From Lachnospiraceae bacterium (lineage in GTDB: Bacteria; Bacillota; Clostridia; Lachnospirales; Lachnospiraceae), in the NCBI GenBank assembly GCA_900759665.1, contig CAAEWE010000065.1:1-30143 (forward strand): 30,143 bases of DNA, given 5' to 3'. Position 1 is the first letter of the stretch; the number at the start of each line of letters is the position of its first letter. The position numbers and the translations under genes were made by a program. The notes below the pieces were generated by a model. The model was not told the DNA's origin. It saw only the letters and a program-made list of their open reading frames with translations, and did not search any database. Shown here one piece after another: positions 14,632 through 22,831 of the stretch.

Positions 14632-15783
14632 TTATTGTCTTTTCACTGTTACAGTTCCCAGCACTTCCTTCGTCATGCAGTTGCGCACCAGGAAGGTCAG
14701 TTTATCCGGCAGTTCGGACGTTCTGTACTGATCATGCTCCGTCAGCGCACCGTCTTTGCCCATGGAATCGTCTCCATAACCGCCCTCACTCGCAATCTCA
14801 TTTCCATCCTCGTCGAGAAGATAAAATTTAACATCGGAATCATCGGTTTTGATCCATTTATCCCAGGTCTGGGCTTTTGGATCCGTCGTGTGATACTTCA
14901 CGGTACAATTCATATTCAAGGCACTCTTCTCAAAATCAATCCTATCAAGAACTAGCTTCGTTCCCTTGATAGTTTGCACTTTCTCTGGTGCATAGCAAAG
15001 TGTTTCTGCCTTTCCCGTCTGATCCTTCAAGGAAAATACAATAAAATCCTTCAGCTCCTGTTCCTCCTGTCCCGGCACATAAACCACCGTATTACAGGTA
15101 TAAGAAAGCTTCTGTGTCTTTGCATTGTTTTCGAAGCTCACATGGTATACCAGAGTGCCATCGGCCTCTGTCTGGTAATCCATAGACTGCGAAGCAGCAT
15201 CTGTTCTGATGGACAATGCAACCTCCACGCATGTCTTATTCATGCGTTTTGCGTACTGCGCGATTGTTTCCTTCCCGGTATCCTCCCCGGCAATGCTAAG
15301 CTCTGATGCATAATAGGTATTCCGCTCGGACCAGCACTCGGATGGTACCAGCAGATACTTGTCACTGGCCGGCTTCACAGCCGCCTCCACGTAAACCTGA
15401 TTTTTGTCACACAGAGCCTCTCTCACAAAGAAATCAGCATATGCAGACTGTCTGGCATTGTTTCTGACCTGCTGCACCTTCGTCTGCTGCACCTTCGTCT
15501 CCCGGAGCTTTTCTGCCTGCTGTCTTATCTCTTTTGTTTCCCCCGAAAAAAGAGATAAGATGCTGGTATGGTTGACCGCTGCATATGCCGCTCCCACTCC
15601 CTGCGACACCACCAGACAGGACAATACTGCCGCCACGGCAATCTTTTTATAATTCCAGAATTTCTTCATATCGTTTCGCTCCTCCATCTGCATTCTTCGA
15701 AGGGCTTTCTGATTAAGAATACTCTCTGGTTTCACCTCCTGTTGGTAGACATCCTTCAACAACTGATCCATTTCATACTTCAT
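14632..15783 (-). CDS. DUF4179-type membrane protein, probable anti-sigma factor
   Basis: The protein has 383 residues. A short cytoplasmic part (1-46, with LLKDVYQQEVKPESILNQKA) precedes one membrane segment (about 47-68). A large extracytoplasmic region follows, starting AAVNHTSILSLFSG, as in DUF4179 proteins encoded after ECF sigma genes. The gene overlaps the sigma gene by 11 nt (15773-15783), which implies translational coupling. Holding the sigma factor at the membrane until an outside signal arrives is the usual role for this arrangement and is inferred here. A KVQQT repeat sits in the linker after the membrane segment. Confidence 0.75.
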   Translation of the reverse strand: MKYEMDQLLKDVYQQEVKPESILNQKALRRMQMEERNDMKKFWNYKKIAVAAVLSCLVVSQGVGAAYAAVNHTSILSLFSGETKEIRQQAEKLRETKVQQTKVQQVRNNARQSAYADFFVREALCDKNQVYVEAAVKPASDKYLLVPSECWSERNTYYASELSIAGEDTGKETIAQYAKRMNKTCVEVALSIRTDAASQSMDYQTEADGTLVYHVSFENNAKTQKLSYTCNTVVYVPGQEEQELKDFIVFSLKDQTGKAETLCYAPEKVQTIKGTKLVLDRIDFEKSALNMNCTVKYHTTDPKAQTWDKWIKTDDSDVKFYLLDEDGNEIASEGGYGDDSMGKDGALTEHDQYRTSELPDKLTFLVRNCMTKEVLGTVTVKRQ

Positions 15784-16294
15784 AACCTCTTCCCTCCAAA
15801 TACAATCTAATATTTTGTCTTGCTTTGGCCAGGCGGCTCAGCACTGTTCCCCTTGGTATGTGTAGTATTCCTGCAATCTCCCCGGTGGAATAGTCCTGCG
15901 TATAATGAAGAAGAACCACCACTCTCTGTTTGTCCGGCAGCTGCTTAACGGCTGTCATCACATCACGCCCCACTTCCTGCTCCAAAATATTGCCCAGTGG
16001 ATCGTTCTGCCCGCTGATCACCCATTCTGCGCTCTCATAACTGACTTCCGGTATCAATTCTCTCCGACGTTTGTCCTTTTTCGTCCGGTTTTTCCATAGG
16101 TTGACAGAAATACCCATCAGGAAGCTCTTGATATTGCCACCGCGATCCAGTCTGTGGCCGATCTGAATCGCTTTCACAAAAGTATCCTGATAAAGATCAT
16201 CCGCCTCTTCACGACTCCCGGTCAGGTGAAAGCAGAAACGATAAATGTCATCTCCATATTCCTGTATGATCTGTTCCATTTCCTGTGATGACAT
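15773..16294 (-). CDS. ECF RNA polymerase sigma factor
   Basis: This 173-residue protein has region 2 at about 8-75 (YRFCFHLTGSREEADDLYQD, then TFVKAIQI) and region 4 at about 115-165 (LPDKQRVVVLLHYTQDYSTG, then EIAGILHIPRGTVLSRLAKAR). Length and layout are those of sigma-70 ECF factors. AGGAGGT lies 8 nt before the ATG. It is cotranscribed and overlapping with the DUF4179 gene, its likely regulator. The 110-nt gap upstream to the surface-protein gene holds no clear terminator and no convincing promoter, so read-through from the GT8/surface-protein genes is possible. Confidence 0.92.
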   Translation of the reverse strand: MSSQEMEQIIQEYGDDIYRFCFHLTGSREEADDLYQDTFVKAIQIGHRLDRGGNIKSFLMGISVNLWKNRTKKDKRRRELIPEVSYESAEWVISGQNDPLGNILEQEVGRDVMTAVKQLPDKQRVVVLLHYTQDYSTGEIAGILHIPRGTVLSRLAKARQNIRLYLEGRGYEV

Positions 16295-16404
16295 CTGCTG
16301 ACACCTCCTGTCCGGTTTCTCGTATTTTGATCTTCACCTATATATTGTCGTGAGAATTCTTTTGATTCATTTCCTCAGGAAGTCTTATTTTTTATCTCCT
16401 TTCT

Positions 16405-19400
16405 CTATTTTGTTTTAAACACTGCATTTTTACTAAGTCCTCTCTTACGCAGCAGCTTTTTATATTCTTTTGCCTTTTTCTTTGGCACATTTACAACTGC
16501 TTCAGAAGAAGTCTTTGCAAAGGCTTTCTTGCCTACTGTCTTGGCTTTTAATTTCTCTGTCTCAATGACAATTTCTTTCAAATTTTTACAACCTTCAAAA
16601 GCCCGCTTTCCAATGGAAACAATCTCTTTTCCGATTGTAATTTTTTTCAACTTCTTATTTTTGCGAAAAGCATTGTCCGCAATGGATGTCACCTGATATT
16701 TTACGCCATTTACTTCAATACTTGATGGAATTGTAATGGACGCTTTCCCTGTTTTCTTCGTAGAAATATACGTCACCGTTGGCTTTTTGTCCGTTGTACC
16801 GGTCACCTTATACGTTGCTCCCGACTTATCCGTGAGTTTGCTGTCTTTTTTCTCCGTTTTTGGAACGGAAGACTGTTTTGCAGATGATTGTGCCGTCTCC
16901 TGCGGCGCTGCTGTCGGAATCGAAGTCGGCGCACCCGGTGCCGGCGTTGGGGTTTCCGGTACCGGAGTCGGCGCACCCGGTGCCGGTGTTGGCATATCCG
17001 GTACTGGAGTCGGCGCACCCGGTGCCGGCGTTGGGGTTCCCGGTGTCGCTGCCGGCGCACTGGAGGCTGGAGTCGTTGTTCCCGGGGTTGCTGACGGTGC
17101 ACTTGTGGCCGGGGTCGTTGTTCCCGGCGTCGTTGTTGGCGCACCCGGTGCCGGCGTTTGGGTTCCCGGGGTTGCTGACGGTGCTCCGGAGGCCGGGGTC
17201 GTTGTTCCCGGCGTCGTTGTCGGCGCACTAGAGGCCGGAGCCGTTGTTCCCGGGGTTGCTGACGGTGCACTGGAGGCCGGAGCCGTTGTTCCCGGGGTTG
17301 CTGACGGTGCACTGGAGGCCGGAATTGATGTACCCGGAACTGATGTAGCCGGCACTACTGTCGGTTTTACCGTAGGCTGTGGCTTCTCCACTTTAGGTAA
17401 TACCGTGCTTTCTTTCGTAATCTCTTTCGTTCCCTGCGCATCTCCAAACAGTTTTCCACAGTCTTTACAGAGATAATATTCTTTATTGCCTTCTTTGGAT
17501 TCCGTCGCCGCAACAGCATCTACTTTTACCAGATCATGACCGCACGCCGCACGCTGAACCTGCACCTTCGCCATAATATTTTCATAACTTTGTGCATCTT
17601 CACCGGTATAAATGACATCTATTGTCACACTTTCCTTTTCCGGAATATCCATGCCTATGCTATCTTCGGAAATTTCCCAGCCATTTTCCAACTTCAACAT
17701 ATCCTGTGTTACCTTCTTCTGCGTAAATGGAACCGAGGCACTTGCTTCCGGCACATTATCCGGCTGTGCTGCTTTCGCAATCGTATACTCTTTCTCCGCC
17801 TTGACATCTCCCTGTGCGAGCACTGCAGTAATAGTACCCACCGAAGTAATATCCGTCGTAGGTTTTCCGTCACGCAAATACTGAATATCGACCGGTTCAA
17901 TCTCAAGTGCTGTCCACGCATCCTCATAGTCCACATCCGCACCGTGCTCCTTCTTGTCATAAACTGCGGAAGCCACTTTCAAAACTGCGTTTGCCTGATG
18001 ATCTTCTGCCCATTTACAAGTTGCAGTCAGTGTATCGTCCTTTGCTGTATAGGTAAATGTATGTGTTTCTTTGCTATCCTTTTCATTGGTGTATGCTTTG
18101 GTACAGTTTACATAACCATCATACACTGTATTTCCTTCCTCCTTCACCAACGTCGGATAAGCATCTCCCGTTTCTTCCGAGAGCTTCTGATACCAGGCTT
18201 GCGTTCCATCCGAAATTTTATCATTTAAAAGATAACAGATTTCCCCGGATTTCAGTTTTTCCGCCGTTCTTCCGATACCGGCATGAATCTCTGTATCTTC
18301 TGTCTCCACATTTTCTGTCGCATCATAGTAACAATTTGTAATCGTTCCATAGTTTCCGGCGATTGGAAAAAGAATCTTGCTTTCATCCGGTTTTGTAGAA
18401 AAATTTTTAAATATTGACGTATCAAATTCATTCTTAACCGCCAGACAGTTACGGATCTCTCCCAGGTTCACACCAGCTACCGTACCCACCGGATCATAAC
18501 CACTCTCGTAAATACCACTAGTAGAAACACAATTTAGCGTAATCTTACTTCCTGCTACCTTACAATTCTCGATCAGGCCACGGTTAATCCCGCAGATTAC
18601 ACCCGCCGAGCCTCTGCCGTTATATTTTTCAACTTCATCCTCCGAACCCGGCAGCCAAATATCTTCGATACAAAGATTCCGGATCGTCCCCTTCAATGTA
18701 CGACAGATGGCACCGGTAGCATTGGGTTCTCCCTTCATTTTTTTGATGGAATATCCGTTTCCGTCAAAGATTCCTGCGTAATCACCAATATAAATGGTTA
18801 ACCTTTCGCCATTCATATCAATATCCGCCTCCAGTCTGGCATTGATATGATCATCGACAGCCGCCATCTTGAAAAAGCGGATCAGTTCTTTTTTGTCAGA
18901 TATTTTCACATAGTCTGTGCCATGATCTGTAACGACATCCAGACTTTCCAGGGTCATATCCCGTGTCACACATCTTCCGCCAGGATAGCAACTGCCATTA
19001 TAATAATAATATTTATTACTCCGATCGCTATAATCAGGTTCCATTGAACTCAAATACATTTTACCGGCCGGCAGAGTACTCATCTTCGCAGTAACTCCGT
19101 CAATTGTCACATTGTACTCACGAGCAGAGGATGTCATAGAAACTGTCATATCTGAGGTAATAATCGTTTCCCCATTAAATTCCGTGCCATCTTCCGTCTG
19201 ATATGTATAGGTATATTGGTTATCATTAAATAATTGTCCAAATGCGGTATTTTTTTCCACCTTTACCGTACAATATGGTGTTTCACTGCCGTCAAGAACA
19301 AATTGAACCGTACACAACTTTGCATCGGATTGTTGTTTCAGCTCCGACGTTTCCTCATTCCATTTATAAAGATAAGATTTACCGTCAATCTCAATGACAT

Positions 19401-20475
19401 TACTGCCCTTTCGCAGATAAGCCTCTAATGTTCCGGTTTCCGATGTTTCCAATGTACTTGACGGATACCCGTTAACCGCAGTAACTTTCTGACTCTTCGG
19501 CAGATCTAAAACCTTCAATTTTTGTAATGGATAGCCATTCCTATCCTCAAACAACGCTTGTGATGCCTTACCAAGCAATCGTGCCGCTCCCATCTTTAAT
19601 GTCACTCTACTCCACATTGTGGTATTTATATCTCCACCCAGGAACTGATAATCGCCATAATTAGCCAGGTGGGACATATCACAATTGATCGCGCCTCCCA
19701 GCATATGCCATTGTTCCAAATAATTTATGTCTGCGCCCCATGCCGTTAGCGTTCCCGACTCCATCGTAAAACTTCCACCGACACTAGAATATTCGTCAGA
19801 ACCGCCTCCATGAAGCAAATACCTTGCATTATTTATCTCCAAAGAAGAACCCGGTGTGCCGGCATCTTCACGGACGGTCAGCTGACCGTACAGTTTAAAA
19901 ATAACGGAGGTATTAACTTTCCCTGTCCCTAAAGCCGGTATGGTAATGGTATTTTTGCCTTTAAGATATAGGTTCGCTGTCCCCATAATCTCCATGAATG
20001 GGAACAATTGGTCTCTCTCATCACTGCTGGCACAACCTTTGATATCAAGATCATACAGATCATCATTTTGGATATTTACGTTGTCTAAGATCACATTTGC
20101 CTTCACTCCATCTGCCACCGTAATATGTACATCCATATAAGCGCCATTGATCTCATTGCTCCCTGTGATCGTGTAAGTACCGTCTTCCGTGATATTAATC
20201 TCGATGATCGTTACTTGATATTTCTTGCCGCCATAATCCGCAATGGTCTTCTCGGTAAGTAATTTCGTATCTTGAAGATTATAGGTAACATTTTTTTCTG
20301 CCTGAACGCTTACCTCCTGTGCATATGCATGGGTTACCGGAAATACCGGGACTCCAGTCAGTACCGTTGCTGAAAGAGTACCAATACATACCGCTTTCGT
20401 CCATTGCTGCTTTAAATTTTTCCGGATTCTTTTAATCTGAGACTGATTGTTGTTAAAATAAAACTTTTTATGCAT
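16405..20475 (-). CDS. Large secreted multidomain surface protein with Pro/Thr/Ser/Ala linker
   Basis: The protein has 1356 residues. A signal peptide is likely (basic start to 28, hydrophobic 29-50, cleavage near AYA-QE). Next is a beta-helix-like region resembling Cthe_2159-type carbohydrate-binding proteins (YTITGSNEINGAYMD, VILDNVNI), then GLUG-like repeats (GVICGINRGLIENC, VAGVNLGEIRNC). A CGHDL...CKDCGKLFGD module lies around residues 970-1025. A low-complexity linker rich in ATPGT and PAPGAPT units spans about 1026-1186. BspA-type leucine-rich repeats and a basic tail end the protein. There is no LPXTG. The ATG at 20475 has GGAG 7 nt upstream and overlaps the GT8 stop by 8 nt. Probable role: binding carbohydrate or host surface (inference). 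Confidence 0.8.
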   Translation of the reverse strand: MHKKFYFNNNQSQIKRIRKNLKQQWTKAVCIGTLSATVLTGVPVFPVTHAYAQEVSVQAEKNVTYNLQDTKLLTEKTIADYGGKKYQVTIIEINITEDGTYTITGSNEINGAYMDVHITVADGVKANVILDNVNIQNDDLYDLDIKGCASSDERDQLFPFMEIMGTANLYLKGKNTITIPALGTGKVNTSVIFKLYGQLTVREDAGTPGSSLEINNARYLLHGGGSDEYSSVGGSFTMESGTLTAWGADINYLEQWHMLGGAINCDMSHLANYGDYQFLGGDINTTMWSRVTLKMGAARLLGKASQALFEDRNGYPLQKLKVLDLPKSQKVTAVNGYPSSTLETSETGTLEAYLRKGSNVIEIDGKSYLYKWNEETSELKQQSDAKLCTVQFVLDGSETPYCTVKVEKNTAFGQLFNDNQYTYTYQTEDGTEFNGETIITSDMTVSMTSSAREYNVTIDGVTAKMSTLPAGKMYLSSMEPDYSDRSNKYYYYNGSCYPGGRCVTRDMTLESLDVVTDHGTDYVKISDKKELIRFFKMAAVDDHINARLEADIDMNGERLTIYIGDYAGIFDGNGYSIKKMKGEPNATGAICRTLKGTIRNLCIEDIWLPGSEDEVEKYNGRGSAGVICGINRGLIENCKVAGSKITLNCVSTSGIYESGYDPVGTVAGVNLGEIRNCLAVKNEFDTSIFKNFSTKPDESKILFPIAGNYGTITNCYYDATENVETEDTEIHAGIGRTAEKLKSGEICYLLNDKISDGTQAWYQKLSEETGDAYPTLVKEEGNTVYDGYVNCTKAYTNEKDSKETHTFTYTAKDDTLTATCKWAEDHQANAVLKVASAVYDKKEHGADVDYEDAWTALEIEPVDIQYLRDGKPTTDITSVGTITAVLAQGDVKAEKEYTIAKAAQPDNVPEASASVPFTQKKVTQDMLKLENGWEISEDSIGMDIPEKESVTIDVIYTGEDAQSYENIMAKVQVQRAACGHDLVKVDAVAATESKEGNKEYYLCKDCGKLFGDAQGTKEITKESTVLPKVEKPQPTVKPTVVPATSVPGTSIPASSAPSATPGTTAPASSAPSATPGTTAPASSAPTTTPGTTTPASGAPSATPGTQTPAPGAPTTTPGTTTPATSAPSATPGTTTPASSAPAATPGTPTPAPGAPTPVPDMPTPAPGAPTPVPETPTPAPGAPTSIPTAAPQETAQSSAKQSSVPKTEKKDSKLTDKSGATYKVTGTTDKKPTVTYISTKKTGKASITIPSSIEVNGVKYQVTSIADNAFRKNKKLKKITIGKEIVSIGKRAFEGCKNLKEIVIETEKLKAKTVGKKAFAKTSSEAVVNVPKKKAKEYKKLLRKRGLSKNAVFKTK
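16918..17345. repeat. Degenerate GC-rich tandem repeats encoding the Pro/Thr linker
   Basis: The units are imperfect and built on a GGCGCACCCGGTGCCGGCGT core alternating with GTTGTTCCCGGGGTTGCTGA. They encode PAPGAPT and TTPGTTT-like blocks on the minus strand. Such arrays commonly vary in length between strains. The open frames on the opposite strand are by-products of the repeat. Confidence 0.8.
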
Positions 20476-21364
20476 ACTTTCTCTCCATTTCCTTTCGATA
20501 TTTCCAATATCGGTCTCCGAAAACTTTTGTTTCGCTGTTCCATGGTTTTTCCGCACTTGTATAATGAATAATACAGGGATTTTCACGATAAAGCTCCGCA
20601 AAAAGTTTTCTATTGTTTACATTTTCCTTTGCCAACTGCTCCGGGATATATGTCATGTAATTCCACCGGCAGTCCACATTTTTCACTCTTCCATCGAACA
20701 CAATATTTAAGACATCCTGGTCATTGTAGTAATAATTATGACGATGAAGAATTTCAAATACCTGTTTCTGGGTAATCCTTTGTCGCACTTTTTTCAGATC
20801 CACGACAAGAACACCTGCATTAAAATAATTTTCCGGCGTTTTCATGCCAAGAGCATCTGTTCGGTAATTGTCTACATTATAAGGAAAACGATCCATGAAA
20901 ATGGGCTTTTTAATCTTTGATAAAAGACGAAAATCCTCCGACCTGACAGCCGCTGCTTCGCAGTCTCCGAGCTCCACATCATATAATCCGCTGATATCTC
21001 CTTCCACGATGAGATCGCAGTCAAGATACAGTATCCGGTCATACTTTGCGAACATTTCACCAAATAGAAACAAACGATAATTGGTCTCGACCGAATAATA
21101 GGCCCCCACATCGTATGCTACCTGCTTTTCATATTGTTCCATCGAAATAAAACGGATAAAAACATTTCCTTCTTTTTCCATTTCGAGAATTCTTTTCTGA
21201 CTCTCCTCACTGATATCCTTATGCAAAATAAGAACATCATACAACCGCTTTGTATCTCTGTTTTTCAACACAGAATAAAGAGCAGCTGCCAGATGTCTGG
21301 CATATTTTTCATTGGCTGCAAAACAAAGATTCACAGGGATACATGCCGGCTGAATCGCTTCCAT
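20468..21364 (-). CDS. GT8 family glycosyltransferase
   Basis: This 298-residue protein is of the GT8 family (PF01501). It starts with a nucleotide-sugar fold (VNLCFAANEKYARHLAAALYS). The metal site is D115-C-D117 in ILYLDCDLIVEGD. The family blocks NAGVLVVDLKK, YNDQDVLN and HYTSAEKPW (H267) are in order. GT8 enzymes transfer glucose or galactose from UDP-sugars; acceptor and sugar are unknown. AGGAGG lies upstream of the ATG. Its end overlaps the start of the large surface-protein gene by 8 nt (20468-20475). The tight coupling suggests it modifies that protein's Thr/Ser-rich linker or a linked surface glycan (inference). Confidence 0.9.
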   Translation of the reverse strand: MEAIQPACIPVNLCFAANEKYARHLAAALYSVLKNRDTKRLYDVLILHKDISEESQKRILEMEKEGNVFIRFISMEQYEKQVAYDVGAYYSVETNYRLFLFGEMFAKYDRILYLDCDLIVEGDISGLYDVELGDCEAAAVRSEDFRLLSKIKKPIFMDRFPYNVDNYRTDALGMKTPENYFNAGVLVVDLKKVRQRITQKQVFEILHRHNYYYNDQDVLNIVFDGRVKNVDCRWNYMTYIPEQLAKENVNNRKLFAELYRENPCIIHYTSAEKPWNSETKVFGDRYWKYRKEMERKYA

Positions 21365-21403
21365 ACCTATTCTCCTCCTTTTTTATTTTTAGTGCTTACT
21401 TTA

Positions 21404-21432
21404 ATGTTACCATAACTCCTATTTCACCACAA
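21404..21432 (-). promoter_or_regulatory. Possible promoter for the GT8/surface-protein operon
   Basis: On the minus strand: TTGTGG (21427-21432), a 17-nt spacer ending in TGG, and TAACAT (21404-21409), an extended -10 type. Just upstream is a 7-bp hairpin TTCCTGT/ACAGGAA (21436-21456). Confidence 0.45.
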
Positions 21433-21459
21433 TAGTTCCTGTAGCAACGACAGGAAATT

Positions 21460-21759
21460 TTGCAAAAATTAAAAGCTTTCTCGTCCTTCCGTACAACTTT
21501 CCCATCTCCGGTCATCGGTAGTGTCAAAAAACTACCAAACTATCTACACAATCTCCGCAAAGTTGATAAAGAAGATCTGAAAGAAGACTACGCTAAAAAT
21601 AGATATAAACTCCACTGCGCCTACCGTGAATTTACGATGGATTTCTTTAAGATGAATCTGTCTTCACTTGAACATAAGAAATATTATGGACATGCCACAT
21701 TATTCCGCACGGGAAGTTTGAGTTTTATAATCCACAATTTGTTCAAGGGTGTAACATAA
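21460..21759 (+). pseudogene. Probable transposase remnant (N-terminal fragment)
   Basis: The open frame reads LPNYLHNLRKVDKEDLKEDY and then YKLHCAYREFTMDFFKMNLSS. From memory this resembles the region just after the zinc ribbon in a group of Clostridia DDE transposases. The cysteines of the ribbon and the whole catalytic domain are missing, and similarity stops near codon 70. The TTG start has no good ribosome site. No terminal repeats or target duplication were identified. I treat it as a decayed piece with no function. Confidence 0.4.
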
Positions 21760-21785
21760 TGTTCTGTTTTGGGAAGCATTGTCTG

Positions 21786-22515
21786 CTATTTTTTTGTCAA
21801 AACCGTTTCCCGAACGAACTCACGACAAATATCTTCAAAGGTAAAAGCAGCAAATTCGTGAAGTGCCGGCTCTACGATATACTCATAAACACCGTCTACA
21901 TCACCATCCTCCAACTGCGAGAAATTAGCAAATACAAATGCATACCAGAAACGAAAGAAATTATCTGTCAGCCTGTATGTTCCTCTATTGCCATTTGCCC
22001 GTTCCTTTACTTTCGCATCAACCGAGAATTCCCGTTGGACAATCCCAAGTTCGATCAAATTTTTCAGATATACACTTGTTTTGGAAGTGTCCTCCATTAA
22101 CGACTTCTGACTGATACTGTTTAAAGTTGTATTGCCATAGATTTTGCAGAATAGAGGGAATACTTTTATTTCCTTTGCACATATACGGGAATTCATCGAT
22201 GATAAGAAGCTTTTTGTGATCTCCATACGCCAGATCAAGAATGGCACGGATTGCCTTCTCCCAATCGTCAAACTCCGTAATGTAATTTCCTGCAGGTATG
22301 TTCTCATTCAACATCTGCCTTGAAAATTTTTGAAGCTGCACCCTGTCGGTTGTCTGTGTGCAGGAAAAAAAGACATGCGGTTTTCCTTTACAGAATTCTC
22401 TGAGCGTTTCCGTCTTGCCAACACGCCGCCTTCCATATAAAACAACAAGCTGTCCACCCTCTTCTTCATATTTATCATTTAAAAAATCAAGCTCTGCTTC
22501 TCTGCCAATAAACAT
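21786..22515 (-). pseudogene. Broken AAA ATPase of the archaeal-type ATPase/DUF234 family
   Basis: The 5' part begins MFIGREAELDFLNDKYEEE with GGAGG upstream. It carries Walker A GRRRVGKTETL and Walker B KLLIIDEFPYM and runs to SILQNLW near 22150. The frame then changes: the wing-helix part (LNSISQKSLMEDTSKTSVYL, then KNLIELGIVQREF) continues in another frame to a stop at 21786. In intact relatives about 120 residues separate these blocks, so an internal deletion with frameshift is likely. The C-terminal nuclease-like DUF234 part is also cut short. The full-length product cannot be made. Confidence 0.8.
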
Positions 22516-22546
22516 AAACAACACCTCCAGGAATGCTATATCAGAT

Positions 22547-22585
22547 ATTACCAAATCACGATTTAGTAAATCATGATTTGGTAAT
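22547..22585. promoter_or_regulatory. 39-bp dyad upstream of the ATPase pseudogene
   Basis: Two 19-bp arms around a single central G match with one mismatch. Each arm contains a smaller near-palindrome, AAATCACGATTT or AAATCATGATTT. It lies 32 bp upstream of the ATG of the broken ATPase, as expected for an operator. It is one of the few features in the 22516-22831 gap; the other is the promoter at 22754-22783. Confidence 0.6.
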
Positions 22586-22753
22586 GTTCTACCCAAGATT
22601 ACATAAAAAAACAAGAGGCGTAACAAAATTCTACGATGCAAAATAGGAAAAACTCAACAACCCCCTTCGTATTACAATGAAAATACATTGTATATAGGTT
22701 TTATCAGCCGGAATTCGTGATATATTCCAACAGTGATATAGATATACTTTAAG

Positions 22754-22783
22754 TTGACTTATTGAATATCAAAATGCTATCAT
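22754..22783 (+). promoter_or_regulatory. Sigma-A type promoter for the BspA-like gene
   Basis: TTGACT (22754-22759), an 18-nt spacer and TATCAT (22778-22783), about 48 nt before the start codon. Confidence 0.6.
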
Positions 22784-22831
22784 AGAACCTGATACAATGT
22801 AATCATTCACCAAAATACAAGGAGGAAAACC

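Noticed and set aside
16918..17345. CRISPR-like spacing of repeats
   Set aside because: The units are imperfect, contiguous and in frame with a coding sequence, with no unique spacers between identical repeats.
16736..17476. Val/Gly/Ala-rich frame opposite the Pro/Thr linker
   Set aside because: It is a by-product of the GC-rich tandem repeat; the minus-strand frame has a signal peptide, domains and a ribosome site.
21391..21399. TAAGCACTAA-like sequence shared by the leaders of popT (near 7041) and GT8
   Set aside because: It is only nine to ten bases at different distances from the ribosome site, so chance is enough without further copies.
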